Both the position numbers and the translations under genes were made by a program. Positions 1 to 10,500 of a DNA stretch of 17,626 bases are shown piece after piece (position 1 is the stretch's first letter; each line of letters opens with the position of its first letter). The stretch covers positions 1 to 17,626 of the forward strand of contig NZ_JALOBS010000053.1 in NCBI RefSeq assembly GCF_023228165.1, given 5' to 3'. This DNA comes from Methylomonas sp. (GTDB lineage: Bacteria > Pseudomonadota > Gammaproteobacteria > Methylococcales > Methylomonadaceae). The notes under the pieces are model-generated. The model was not told where the DNA came from, did no database searches, and was given only the letters and a program-made list of their open reading frames with translations.

Positions 1-3000
1 CGCTCATGCCAGAAATACCGACCAACTTGCCATCGGAACGTAGCCCTTCCAACACCATCGGTTCCCGTTCAAAATCCACGATCAGCTTACTAAACGATCC
101 GGACGTTAAGGTCGAAAAGATCGTGCCCGCGCGTTGTAACAGTGGCCCCTGTTTCTCTTCTCGATAGCGGTCAATTGACCAACGGAGCAAGCGCCCGGCG
201 GTAAAAACTTTTACATAGCGTTCGGCCGTATCCGACATTTGCGCAAGCGCTTCTTGGCGTTGGGCCTCCGCCTGTGTGGCCGCGTCTGATCCACCGATTT
301 CGGACAAAGCCCGTAAGGCATTCGCATGGTCAGCCGAAAGCGTCGTTTGCTGCTGCACTGCATCAGCAATTTCAGCGTTGATGTGTGCGAGTTCAGCGGC
401 CAGCTGAACTAGGTTAGCCGCATCAATCTCCGCTTCGATTTGCATCCGAGTTAGACCATCGCTCCCATTGAGAAGAGTAGCCTTAGCCTCTGCCAGCTCG
501 GTATTTAGGCGGCGTAGCTCGTCAGATCGACCAATTGCTTCATTCAACAAAGCCGTGGTGTCGACACCCGCTTTTTCCATTAACGGTTTCAAACTCGCTA
601 TGGCGGTTTGACTCGATTCTTTGGCTTCCAATACCTGACTGTTTGTAATACGCAGGGCTTCTTTAAGTCGACTCCATTCCGCAAAAGATTCGCGAGCTCG
701 CTCTAAACGATGGGCTAATGTCAGAGCAATTTGCTCGGCCGGCTGATCTTTGAGCTCAGCGGCAACGATTTGCGCGAGACGATTGGCTTCAACAGAAAAC
801 GCCTTCAGATCAGCATTCATGGTGTCGATACGCTCGACTTGAATCTGCCGCATTTTTTCTAATTTTTCGGCGATTTGCTCAATGAGCTCCAGAGCGCCTT
901 CCGCCGTGCCAGTATCGCTGTCAGGGGATAACCCCGTCTTGGCGAGCGTTGTTGACCAGGCTGTAGACCAACGGCTTGCCTCCTTTTTCGCATCCTCAGT
1001 AGTTTGCTTTAACGTTGTGGCCAGTGACTGCGCGGCAAGCCATTGTGCCGATAAGGTTTCATGCCGAATTTTAGCACTGTCGATGGCTTGGATATGCTGT
1101 TCTGCCTGAACGCACAGGACAGACAAACTATCCGTCTCGACCACAGGCAGCCCGGCTTCTCGTAAGGTCTTGGCGAGGGATAATCTGGATGCTGCAATTG
1201 ATTGACACAATGACTCCACATCACTCTGTGCCTCTTGATAGGCAATGCCAGCAGAAAGTGCCCTCTCCCGCCTAAGCATCCAGGCACCCATGTCCTCTAA
1301 GTTCATACCGGCCAAATCCATACCGACTGCCTCTTGTGCCCATCGGTCATCAAACCGCTGAAGATCTTCTGCCCATTGTGAACATTGGCTTTCGATCAGC
1401 GTTAGGCTCTGCCGCTCCCGTTCCAGCAGTTGATTCAAGCTTTGCAGTTCGGTTGCTTCCTCGACATCGTCGAGTCGCCTATCGGCCACTTGATCGGCAT
1501 GGGTCATCTTCTTCTCAAACGTGTGTCCCTCGCGCTGCAGATCAATCTCACCCGTTTTAATCGCCTCCCACGCCGTATCTCGTTCAGTCCGCGCTTCTAT
1601 CACCGCCTCCAGTGTCGTGGGATGATGTAGTGCTTTAAACTGGGCAATTTGCAATTCAATCCGGGCAACCTCGGCAGTTTGATTTTTTAGTCGCAGTAAG
1701 TCAGCTTTTCGATCAGCAATAAGGGCCTGCCGCTCTTGCATCAAACGGGTTAGTTTTTCTTGGCTAGGCGGCTGTAGTGCCATTAACTCAGGTAAGGGCT
1801 TGCGCCATTGCCCCAAGTCCAACAATAAACCGTCCAACGCTGACTTCGTCTTGGTCAACGTGGATTGTCGCTTTTGGAGGGCTATTTCCGTGTCACCCAA
1901 TGATTTGGCGTTTGCTAACGCCGCACGTAGCGCGGGCTTGATCTCGCCCATTTGCAAGTCAGCCAGTTGAGCTGATAGCGTATTGATTTCAGAATCCTTG
2001 GTCTTTTCGGCCTGTTCTGCTGCCCGTAGAGTCTGAATAATGCCGCCACGGTCGCGGACCAGTTGCCTGAGTTCCCGGCGTATCAGCAGTGTGGGTAGGC
2101 GCTGGGCAATGGCGCTCTCAGAGTCTGGCGTCCAGCCCAGCTGAGTACAGGCTTGACCAACTGCTTGCCAAAGTGCGGCTATTTCCTTTTTTCGATGGGC
2201 GATATCGCCTTCATAGGCACTGTATTGCAGGCGAAGGTTATCCAGTTTGGTGATGTCGGCAGCCAGTTCAAGTACGGCTTCGTCTACTTCGATGTGTGAT
2301 AGCGCTTCCGTGAGGTTTTCAACCTCGGCATTGCGCAGTTCCAGTCGCTCAAGGGCGATAGCCAGCTCGCGTTCTGCGCTTGCGAGAGTGGCCGCGGCCT
2401 CTGCCGGCAGTTCTATCACCTCGCCCAGTTCAGCCAGTTTCTGTTCGTTTTCCCTAAGCGTCATCAGAAACGGGGCTAGCCTGCGGATGCGTTCCAGGCT
2501 GTTGCGCTGGCTTTGGCGTTGTTGATGGCGTTCGCGCTCATGACTGAGCGCTTCGTGCAGCGACTCGACTTTACTATTGGCGTCCACCCAGACTTTAGTG
2601 CGAACAGTGGCTTCCTTTAACGCGGTGGTCGCCTTATCGAGCTGATCTGCGGCGATGTAATAGGCCCGCTCATTGGATTTTCTGGGCGCCCACAGCTTAT
2701 CCGCCTCGGCGACCAGCGCATCACGAATTTTGCCCAGGCTGGCAACGCCGGCTGCCGATTGAAACAGAATCTGACCCACGTCGTTCTCGGCATTGAGGAT
2801 ACTATTGCCGCCGTTCACCAAACGGGTATGATCAAGACCAAACATTTGATCAAAGAAACTTCTATCCGCAGTCCCAAGGAACGGTGTCAGCGCGGTATCT
2901 GACAAGATGGCATCCACTGGCGAGCGCAGGGTTTGTTTTTGCGCTTTAGCGCGCTGAAATTCAAGCGTGCCTGCGGCATTGCTAATGTAGGCCCCTAAGC

Positions 3001-3205
3001 GCAATTCGTTAAGCGGGTGCAGGAAACTATGAACGGAACGCGAAGGAATACCGAATAACAAATCAACAATGGCGGACCGCAAAGTGGACTTGCCGGCCTC
3101 GTTGGGCCCGACAATCAGATGAAAGTCCTGTTTGGCCACGGGAAACTCCACCGAGCGGTCAGAGAATTTGCCGTATTTGATCAGGTCCAAGCGGTGGAAG
3201 CGCAT
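1..3205 (-). CDS. YhaN-like SMC/Rad50-type ATPase, 3'-truncated by the window edge
   Basis: Large AAA/SMC-type ATPase partnered with the metallophosphoesterase encoded just upstream; in this family (YhaN with YhaO, related to SbcC with SbcD) the ATPase is thought to handle DNA ends and control the nuclease. The reading frame opens with ATG at 3205 and stays in phase to the left edge, giving 1068 complete codons; the rest is outside the window. The N-terminus holds a Walker A motif GPNEAGKST at about residues 33-41. The middle is long, charged and rich in Glu, Ala, Leu and Gln, as expected of coiled coil. The last visible residues, GLRSDGKLVGISGMS, fit the stretch just before and into the ABC signature of YhaN-type proteins, so roughly the last 100 residues, including Walker B, should be missing. 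The start lies two bases after the stop of the upstream gene, with a GGTGGAG Shine-Dalgarno site overlapping that stop, which implies translational coupling. Confidence 0.88.
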   Translation of the reverse strand, partial: MRFHRLDLIKYGKFSDRSVEFPVAKQDFHLIVGPNEAGKSTLRSAIVDLLFGIPSRSVHSFLHPLNELRLGAYISNAAGTLEFQRAKAQKQTLRSPVDAILSDTALTPFLGTADRSFFDQMFGLDHTRLVNGGNSILNAENDVGQILFQSAAGVASLGKIRDALVAEADKLWAPRKSNERAYYIAADQLDKATTALKEATVRTKVWVDANSKVESLHEALSHERERHQQRQSQRNSLERIRRLAPFLMTLRENEQKLAELGEVIELPAEAAATLASAERELAIALERLELRNAEVENLTEALSHIEVDEAVLELAADITKLDNLRLQYSAYEGDIAHRKKEIAALWQAVGQACTQLGWTPDSESAIAQRLPTLLIRRELRQLVRDRGGIIQTLRAAEQAEKTKDSEINTLSAQLADLQMGEIKPALRAALANAKSLGDTEIALQKRQSTLTKTKSALDGLLLDLGQWRKPLPELMALQPPSQEKLTRLMQERQALIADRKADLLRLKNQTAEVARIELQIAQFKALHHPTTLEAVIEARTERDTAWEAIKTGEIDLQREGHTFEKKMTHADQVADRRLDDVEEATELQSLNQLLERERQSLTLIESQCSQWAEDLQRFDDRWAQEAVGMDLAGMNLEDMGAWMLRRERALSAGIAYQEAQSDVESLCQSIAASRLSLAKTLREAGLPVVETDSLSVLCVQAEQHIQAIDSAKIRHETLSAQWLAAQSLATTLKQTTEDAKKEASRWSTAWSTTLAKTGLSPDSDTGTAEGALELIEQIAEKLEKMRQIQVERIDTMNADLKAFSVEANRLAQIVAAELKDQPAEQIALTLAHRLERARESFAEWSRLKEALRITNSQVLEAKESSQTAIASLKPLMEKAGVDTTALLNEAIGRSDELRRLNTELAEAKATLLNGSDGLTRMQIEAEIDAANLVQLAAELAHINAEIADAVQQQTTLSADHANALRALSEIGGSDAATQAEAQRQEALAQMSDTAERYVKVFTAGRLLRWSIDRYREEKQGPLLQRAGTIFSTLTSGSFSKLIVDFEREPMVLEGLRSDGKLVGISGMS

Positions 3206-3207
3206 TG

Positions 3208-4464
3208 TCACTCCACCTTGGCTAAATGAGATAGCAGTCCCGGGCGGACTTCGCGAACCAAGTCCACCAAATCGCCTGCGCGGATGGCTTTAAAGTAAGG
3301 GACGCTAGTTTGTAATTCCAGGGGCACTTTGTTGACCAAGCCCAACAGATCGTCTTGTAAGCTTTTAAGAAAGTCGGCGTCTGATTCAGCTGCCTGCAGC
3401 AGGTCCTGTAAGTCGGATAGCGCATCGGCACGTGCTCGCAGCGCCTCGCCGTCATCTGCCGCCGAAGTGGCCACCCTCACCTTTTCAATCCAAAGTCGCT
3501 CCGCCCCCATGGCGACTGCCAAGGCCAAGACTTCGGCGCGCAGTTGCGACTCCAATCCGAAAAGATCACCGTGCGCGGCTGTTTTGCCGGTTACGGTGAC
3601 TCTAACTGCTATGGGGATGGTCGACGGGCTGCTTTCTATCAATTCGTCGAGGGCTTTGCCTATCCTGGACACTACTTCCGATAGCATTTTGCACTCGGTA
3701 GCATCGACGTCAAGATTGGCCCAGCGCAGGACATCGACGAACAGGCGCTGAATGTCCTGAATGCCCTGCCCGTCTGCCGTCACCATCACTGCGCCACGTG
3801 GTCCGGTCTCCCGGATATGACGACCTTGAAGATTGCCAGGGAAAACCACTGTCGAAGCACCTTCCCATATTTGATATTCATGTACATGACCCAATGCCCA
3901 GTAGTGGTAGCCCTTGGCATGCAGTTCATCCAAACTACACGGGGCATAGCTGGCATGCGCTGCGTTGCCCTCCAGCGCGGTGTGTAGCACACCAATGTTG
4001 AACAGGCCTGGTACCGGTGCCGGATACCCTGTCACAAGATTTTCCAGGGTCTCTTTTTCCTTAAAGCTGCGGCCATGTAGGGCGACCTTGAGGTTTTCAA
4101 GTCGAAAAGTGCTGGGTTTCCGGGTGTCGAAGGCAAAGACGTTGTCAGGCAGTTGCAGCTTCTTGGTCATTTCACTTTCGGCATCGTGGTTGCCGAACAG
4201 CAGATAAACCGGAATGCCGACTTTCTTCAGGCGACCCATTTCTTTACAGAAATAAATGCCGGTGTTGTGATCCTTCCAACTGCCATCGTACAGGTCGCCG
4301 GCAATCACCATGAAGTCAACCGGTTGCTCAATTGCTTCTGTGACCAGATTGGTAAAGGCATCGCGAGTCGCTGTGCGCAGCATTTCCACAGGGGCATCAG
4401 GGTAAGCGCTTAAACCCGTTAACGGACTATCCAGGTGAATGTCTGCTGCATGTATGAATTTCAC
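3208..4464 (-). CDS. YhaO-like metallophosphoesterase DNA exonuclease (SbcD/Mre11 type)
   Basis: Calcineurin-like metallophosphoesterase of the SbcD/Mre11/YhaO group, a two-metal nuclease acting on DNA ends. All phosphoesterase motifs are visible in the 418-residue product: D8-I-H10 (motif I), GDLYD with D57 (II), GNHD at 91-94 (III), H161 (IV) and GHVH at 192-195 (V). The C-terminal 170 residues would be the capping and ATPase-binding part. The open frame extends upstream to 4704, inside the preceding ATPase gene, but those 80 codons show no homology. I chose the GTG at 4464, which begins VKFIHAADIH, the usual family start, and has an AAAGGA Shine-Dalgarno site eight bases upstream. The gene starts 55 bases after the TrlF-like gene with no visible terminator, and runs two bases from the YhaN-like gene, its likely partner. 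Confidence 0.93.
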   Translation of the reverse strand: MKFIHAADIHLDSPLTGLSAYPDAPVEMLRTATRDAFTNLVTEAIEQPVDFMVIAGDLYDGSWKDHNTGIYFCKEMGRLKKVGIPVYLLFGNHDAESEMTKKLQLPDNVFAFDTRKPSTFRLENLKVALHGRSFKEKETLENLVTGYPAPVPGLFNIGVLHTALEGNAAHASYAPCSLDELHAKGYHYWALGHVHEYQIWEGASTVVFPGNLQGRHIRETGPRGAVMVTADGQGIQDIQRLFVDVLRWANLDVDATECKMLSEVVSRIGKALDELIESSPSTIPIAVRVTVTGKTAAHGDLFGLESQLRAEVLALAVAMGAERLWIEKVRVATSAADDGEALRARADALSDLQDLLQAAESDADFLKSLQDDLLGLVNKVPLELQTSVPYFKAIRAGDLVDLVREVRPGLLSHLAKVE

Positions 4465-4519
4465 TTCTTTTTTCCTTTCATTACTACTTTCGCCAACGAT
4501 CAAAACCCTTAAATCCGTA

Positions 4520-7495
4520 TTATCGTTCCAAGCGAACACGAAGACGTCTTGCTCGTTCGCGAAATGCGTCTTCACCACCTTCAAGGATGTCGCAAACGGC
4601 TTTACGAATATCAAAGTTTTCAAGTCCTCCCGCTTTGTATGTAATGGGAGGAAGCCCGCCAGTGTTATGTGGTCCAGCCTCAGCAATGATGATCTGATCT
4701 GCATCGGTATTGATTACTAAATTGGCGTTATGAGTAACCATAATGACCTGTCGCTTAGATTTCGCTTCGATGAAAAGCGGCACAAGTTCATCAAAGACAG
4801 ACTTCGGATCGAGATTCTCCTCAGGTTGGTCAATGATAAGAGGACGGTCGTCGGACTCATCTAGGGCTAAATAAAGTAACAATAGAACAATGCCCCGCGT
4901 GCCTGGAGATAGTTTCCGTATATCAATACCATCATAAACAATCTCGTATCGAACTGAGATGTGATCTGTCCCAAAAAGCCAATGCGCGAAATGCTTCAAC
5001 CACGCTCTGAACTCAACTTGTTGCGTCTGAGCATAAGGTGCGTGAGCAAAGAGATCCTTCATATAGGTGGAAATAAAGTTTGTCATAGCAGTCTGAATCT
5101 CATCAGCACTGCCCGTCTCCCATGACGGCTTAAGCAGCTTTTCTGCGATAGCAATTAACGATCCTCGGCCATTGAACGTGCCACTCTTACGCAAATCAAG
5201 AAGATTGTCCTCTGCGAACTTTCCCCACTGTTGCGTATCAACGATACGTCTGACAGAAAAGCTGAGCTTGCTTAGCGTGCCGGAATATGTTGCGAGCCTT
5301 GTCAATAAAGGGGTATAGAGTTCGGCGAGAGCATTCTGCTCGTTGATAATTGCCTCAAATGCTCGCATGTAGGTGTTATCGCGCTCGCCTTGCAATACCT
5401 TCCTTCTGGCAGCAGCACCCTGCGCATCCGTGAGCTTTTCTTCCAACATTTTAAGAGTAGCAGTCTCCTGCCCAATACGTTTGGTCAGTGCTGTATATTG
5501 GTCTCGAACCACTTTGTCTGCGCTGATCAAGGCTTCCAGCCTAGTCATTTCCGCACTTATGGTTGAGAGATTTAGTGTAGCGAGATCAACGCCTTCGGCA
5601 ATGAGAGGAGTGTTTGGTTCTCCAGGTTGCAAGGGCAGGCCCATAAGTTCGGCAATTTTCTTGTCGGCCCATGCCACATAGTCCGTCAGGCTACTGTCTA
5701 CATTTCCTTTATAGATGAGAAGGAATTCGTCCCACTGTTGATCACTAAGCCCGCTCATTGTGTGTCGTTCTTGCGCTTGGCGAAGAAGTTCTGGAGCCTT
5801 TGTTGCACGGGTACTGGTCACCTCGTCTTGCATTGAGACAAAAGTACGGCGCTGATTGGTAAAGGCCTGAATCTTGCCTCTGATAGTTTGAGCAGCCTCA
5901 CTAAGTTCCGTGTGCCGTTTGACCTGAGCTTCCGTGCCCTTGACAACGAGTTTGGCAAGGTCCGCGTTGTAACTTTGGATTAGCCTTTTCTTCTCTCCAA
6001 CTTGAGCAGTGAGTGTGTCTATCAATCTCTCTTTTTCAAGCTCGGTTGCAATACGGTCAGACAAATCAGATATTGCTTCTTCCTCGCGGCTGCGAGCTTG
6101 CTGAAATCGACTGGTTCGATGTTCTCGAAATTCGGCGAAATCAATGGCGCCTTCACGTTCATCGAGTGAATGCGCCTCCAAAATCACTCGTTCTATTTCG
6201 TCAATAAGTCCATCGGATATACCGCCTGACGAACAAAGCTCTTCCACGAACTGTTGTGATAGATAACGTGCTCTGGGAAACGAAAGATGTCCATTTGCAT
6301 CTCTTCCATCAAGCGCCTGCGTGGTATCACCACCACCACCCCACGTTAAGATGACAGTAGCATCACCGATGAGTTGTCTCGCGCGAACTAAAAAAGATGC
6401 ACTTCTGCTTTCTTGAGCATTCCACGTAGTTGATGATATTGAGTCACATCCCGCAGCAATCATGTCTGCGAGAGCTGTTTTTCCAGAGCCGCGAGCTCCA
6501 ATTATAGCGACCAAGCCCGGATTGAGGGGAATTTCCGGAGTTTGTGCCCAACTCGCATTGGCTATCGATACATGGGAAATCACTTGAGACGGCATCGCGG
6601 AGCGTGGTGGCTCTGATCCAACAAATGCGCGACCTTCCGGGTCGATGCAAGCCTGTCGTAAAGCGTCAAACTCTAGCCCTCCCTTGATCCATGAGAAGCG
6701 ATCATCCACAGGCTGGCCGACCGTTGTTAGGTCGTGTGAGTCGCTGCCATGAAGGCACGGCTTGCAGCCGTTATATCTCTCGCGTAACACATCGATGTTG
6801 ATGCTTCGCTGCCCAAGCCAGAATTCGCGTTGAGCAGGGTTGCCTGAGAAAATAATGTGAGCGAACTTCTCAATTTCTTGGCGCATTGTCGCATCTGCTG
6901 CTTGACGTAAGCCAGAGGTTCCGTCGCCAGCACCACCAGCCACTGCGACGAGGATGTTTTTCTTCGCCCAGTCACTTTCGTGGAAGATTCGACGTAGCTG
7001 GTCAAAGCTGACCTTGAATTGGGTTGCGCCAAGCTGAAGGGCTGCACGGTCGTCCGTGATTCTGGGGTCTGTGCGTTTTCCAAGCGTGACAAGGTCATCC
7101 CGCGTACAACTAAAATGATCCCCATGAGCCTGGAACTGGAGTCTGGTGAGGATTCTGCGAAGTTGGAGTAGATGGTCATGGTCTTCTGGACTAACTAAGA
7201 GATGGACATTCACGAAGCCAGACCTCGCCGCTACATCTAGTCTGAGTTCAACATTAGGAAATATCAACTGAACGTCAGGAATCCTGCCTGCCGCTTTATG
7301 TTTCAGTACCTCTTCGTACGATTCAGTGACATAGTAATCTGTAACGGCAATTGCCTCTATTTTTGGCGTAAGTCCCTCAATCTTTGTGAGGTAGGTATCC
7401 CAGGCATCATCACCACCAAATTGGTTATTCAACACAGTACCTGGTGCATGAATATGGGGCTCCCAGCGCCGCCATTGCGAACCACAACTTATCAT
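4520..7495 (-). CDS. PHP-domain plus RecF/SMC-like ATPase, TrlF-family-like
   Basis: About 991-residue protein joining an N-terminal PHP-type metal-dependent phosphoesterase domain to a RecF/SMC-like ATPase. PHP motifs (numbered from the ATG at 7495): H-I-H at about 14-16, VTDYY near 51-55, NVELR near 81-85, VHLLV near 97-101 and GSDSHD near 250-255. The ATPase part has Walker A GARGSGKT at about 333-340, a long helical middle (about 440-750), a signature-like LSPGTRG near 862-868, Walker B LIIDQPEENLD near 886-896 and an H-loop MVTHN near 918-922. This arrangement fits the NCBI TrlF family AAA-like ATPases, often found in restriction islands; the activity is inferred, possibly a nucleic-acid-triggered nuclease. 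A start at 7513 adds six codons but has no Shine-Dalgarno site, whereas 7495 has GGAGG four bases upstream, a little close. It begins 33 bases after hsdR. Confidence 0.85.
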   Translation of the reverse strand: MISCGSQWRRWEPHIHAPGTVLNNQFGGDDAWDTYLTKIEGLTPKIEAIAVTDYYVTESYEEVLKHKAAGRIPDVQLIFPNVELRLDVAARSGFVNVHLLVSPEDHDHLLQLRRILTRLQFQAHGDHFSCTRDDLVTLGKRTDPRITDDRAALQLGATQFKVSFDQLRRIFHESDWAKKNILVAVAGGAGDGTSGLRQAADATMRQEIEKFAHIIFSGNPAQREFWLGQRSINIDVLRERYNGCKPCLHGSDSHDLTTVGQPVDDRFSWIKGGLEFDALRQACIDPEGRAFVGSEPPRSAMPSQVISHVSIANASWAQTPEIPLNPGLVAIIGARGSGKTALADMIAAGCDSISSTTWNAQESRSASFLVRARQLIGDATVILTWGGGGDTTQALDGRDANGHLSFPRARYLSQQFVEELCSSGGISDGLIDEIERVILEAHSLDEREGAIDFAEFREHRTSRFQQARSREEEAISDLSDRIATELEKERLIDTLTAQVGEKKRLIQSYNADLAKLVVKGTEAQVKRHTELSEAAQTIRGKIQAFTNQRRTFVSMQDEVTSTRATKAPELLRQAQERHTMSGLSDQQWDEFLLIYKGNVDSSLTDYVAWADKKIAELMGLPLQPGEPNTPLIAEGVDLATLNLSTISAEMTRLEALISADKVVRDQYTALTKRIGQETATLKMLEEKLTDAQGAAARRKVLQGERDNTYMRAFEAIINEQNALAELYTPLLTRLATYSGTLSKLSFSVRRIVDTQQWGKFAEDNLLDLRKSGTFNGRGSLIAIAEKLLKPSWETGSADEIQTAMTNFISTYMKDLFAHAPYAQTQQVEFRAWLKHFAHWLFGTDHISVRYEIVYDGIDIRKLSPGTRGIVLLLLYLALDESDDRPLIIDQPEENLDPKSVFDELVPLFIEAKSKRQVIMVTHNANLVINTDADQIIIAEAGPHNTGGLPPITYKAGGLENFDIRKAVCDILEGGEDAFRERARRLRVRLER

Positions 7496-7528
7496 CCTTC
7501 CTCCATTAGTCATTATTAGTTTTTGGCG

Positions 7529-10500
7529 TTAACTACCCGTACGAACTTGTTGATAAACCGCTTGCACTAGGTGACCGGCTGCGATGTTCCGAAACGCCTC
7601 GTCGTTCATCAGCCGGACAAAAATATCCTCGTTGCCGTCCATGCGTTCAACAAACAGGTTTTCTAATTGCTTATTAAACACCGATGCAAAATTCTCAATG
7701 GTGTTGGCCATCACCGCTTGACGCAATTGCTCATTGGCCACGGCCGTCTCTCTAACTTGATCAAAAAATAGTTGGTCGGCAAGCGTAAATTCAGTGCCAA
7801 AGCGTTCGTTGAGCTTTTCAACCAGTGTGGATAGCTGTACTTCTTCATCCGGTTGGCCCGTGCCGACATCCATTGGGCCATAGACAGACTCGGCCTCCCC
7901 AACCTTAAGATCAATGCTGCCCTCACTGATTTTCTGTAATCGGTAATATTTCAACTCGACATCATCGTCGACTTGAACCGTTCCGGTATCGGTATTGCGT
8001 GGCAATTTATTCAGCAAAAAACGGATATAGCTGTACAACTTTTCATGATCCGAATCCTGATATGGGATGATCTGAGAAACAAACATATATAAATTGCGGA
8101 AGGTTGCCAGCTGGCCTTTAAAGAACAGATTGTCCTCTTCCGACAGCTGTTTGAATCGTTCTACCGCCAAATCCAGCAAGCCGTTTAACTTCTTGTGTTC
8201 GCCGCCGGTGGGATTCATCCGATTCCTAAACCAAATTTCACACCAGGCATTCACCTCATCCTTGGTAAACACTTTCCATTCGATCAAGCTGTGAGCCAAC
8301 GTGTTTAGTTGTTGCGGATCAGTATCTTCGCCTTTAGGTGTCACTTGATAATAGGGCTTGAAAGCCTTATAGATGTCTTCCGGCTCATTCACAAAGTCCA
8401 GCACAAAAGTATCGCTTTTACCGCGCGTGGTCCGATTAAGACGACTCAGAGTCTGTACCACTTGAATACCGGCCAAGCGCTTATCGACATACATACTGTG
8501 CAGCAAAGGCTGATCAAAACCAGTCTGGTATTTCTCCGCCACCAATAGCACTTGATATTCTTCGGTATTAAACTTTTCCGGCAACTCGGTTTCCTTGATG
8601 CCGTTATTCATATTCACTTCTGTGAATTTTTTGTCAGCAAACTCCTTCAAGCTAATTTCACCGGAAAAAGCCACCAGTGACTTCACATCGGTATAACCCT
8701 TTTCCTTGATGTACTTGTCAAACCCCAGTTTGTAGCGCACAGCATGTTCTCGCGAGCCAGTGACCACCATTGCTTTAGCCCGGCCACCGATTTTGTGGCG
8801 GGTATGGGTGCGAAAATGCTCAACGATGACTTCCACTTTTTGCGCAATCTCATAATCATGAAACGCCACAAAACGCGCAAGAGCCTTGGCGGCCTTGCGG
8901 CGCGGCACCTCAGGATCTTGTTCTACTTTCTGGATCAGCTTGTAATAGCGTTTGTAGCAGGTGTAGTTTTCCAACACATCATGGATAAAGCCTTCTTCAA
9001 TAGCCTGCCGCATGCTGTAATGGTGGAATGGCACCGTGCCCGTGGGGCCAGGCTCGTCGAATACGGCCAAGGTTTTGAACTTGGGCGTTGCAGTGAAAGC
9101 AAAATAACTCAAATTGGGCTGTTTGGTGCGCTTAAGTTGTTCGCGCAGCAGTTCTTTTTTGGCCTCTTCGCTTAGAGCGTCATCCTCCATATCCAGTAAC
9201 TGCTCAGCAATTGCCGATTCGATCCCGTCTCGATTCAAAATCTTGCGTAGCTCCATGGCCGTTTCGCCGCTTTGTGAACTGTGGGCTTCATCTACAATCA
9301 CTGCAAAACGCTTGCCGGCGGTTGAAATGGCAATCGCTTTGCCGTTCGCCTCCAGCGTACGTATGGCCTGGGCAATAAACGGAAATTTTTGGATGGTGGA
9401 AATGATGATAGGCACACCACCCGCCAACGCCTTGGCCAACTGCTGGGTATCTTCATCGATTTTCTGTACCACACCCAGTTTGTGCTCGAACTGGAAAATG
9501 GTGTCTTGCAACTGTTGATCCAACACCAGCCTATCGGTAATTACCACCACAGTATGGAAAATCTTCTCATCGTTAGCGTTATGTAAACTGGATAAACGAT
9601 GCGCCAACCAGGCAATCGAGTTGGACTTGCCAGAGCCGGCCGAATGTTGAATCAAATAATTGTGCCCGGCACCCTGGCTTTGGGCGTGCTCGGTCAGTGT
9701 GCGGACAGCATCCAACTGGTGATAGCGCGGAAAAATCATGGTTTCCTTGCGATGCCGTTTGATCCCTTTCTCGGTTACCACGGTCTTTTCTTCCACATCC
9801 AAATGGATGAAGCGGGCCAGAATGTCCATCAAACTGTCCCGAGTCAGCGCTTTATGCCATAGATAGGTGGTGCGTACATCGCCCTTGGCAGGTGGATTGC
9901 CGGCACCATGGTTATGCCCGAGATTGAATGGCAGAAAGAAAGTCTCCTTACCTTCCAGCTTGGTAGTCATATATGCCAACTCGGTATCTACCGCAAAATG
10001 TACCAAGCAGCGCTGTTTAAACGCAAACAACAACTCCTTGGGATCGCGTTCATATCGGTATTGAAATTTGGCATTTTCGACATTCCAATGTGTCGCCGAC
10101 ATCGGGTTTTTCAACTCCAAAGTCACTACCGGCAAGCCGTTGACGGCCAACACCACATCAGGGATGGCGCCACTCTTGGTTTTGACCTGGCGAGCTATGA
10201 TCAGGCGGTTGTCGGCATAGCGCTTGGTCGCTGAGGGATCAAGCCCGGTATTGGGTGCAAAATAGGCGATCCGCACCGTTTTACCCAAACACTTAAAGCC
10301 TTCCCGCAGCACCGCCAAACAGCCCTTAGCGGCTAACTCCTTAACTAGGCTGTCAAGTAATAGAGTCTCGGCCTTGCTCGCGCCGAGCTGGGTCAAGCGC
10401 GCCCAGATTTTAGGTTGGGTCTTTTGCACAAAGGCGATGGTCTCTGCAGGAAACAGCGCGATTTCCGGGTCATAGGTTTTCGGGTCGCTTTTCTGGTAGC

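Noticed and set aside
882..2525. Several plus-strand open frames of 66-92 codons inside the YhaN-like gene
   Set aside because: They are opposite-strand shadows of a long, continuous minus-strand coding region, with low-complexity serine- and alanine-rich products.
4465..4519. Possible terminator between the TrlF-like and YhaO-like genes
   Set aside because: No inverted repeat followed by a T-run is present in these 55 bases.
4465..4704. 80-codon upstream extension of the YhaO-like gene
   Set aside because: It lies in the shadow of the TrlF-like gene, shows no family similarity, and the GTG at 4464 has a proper Shine-Dalgarno site and the conserved first residues.
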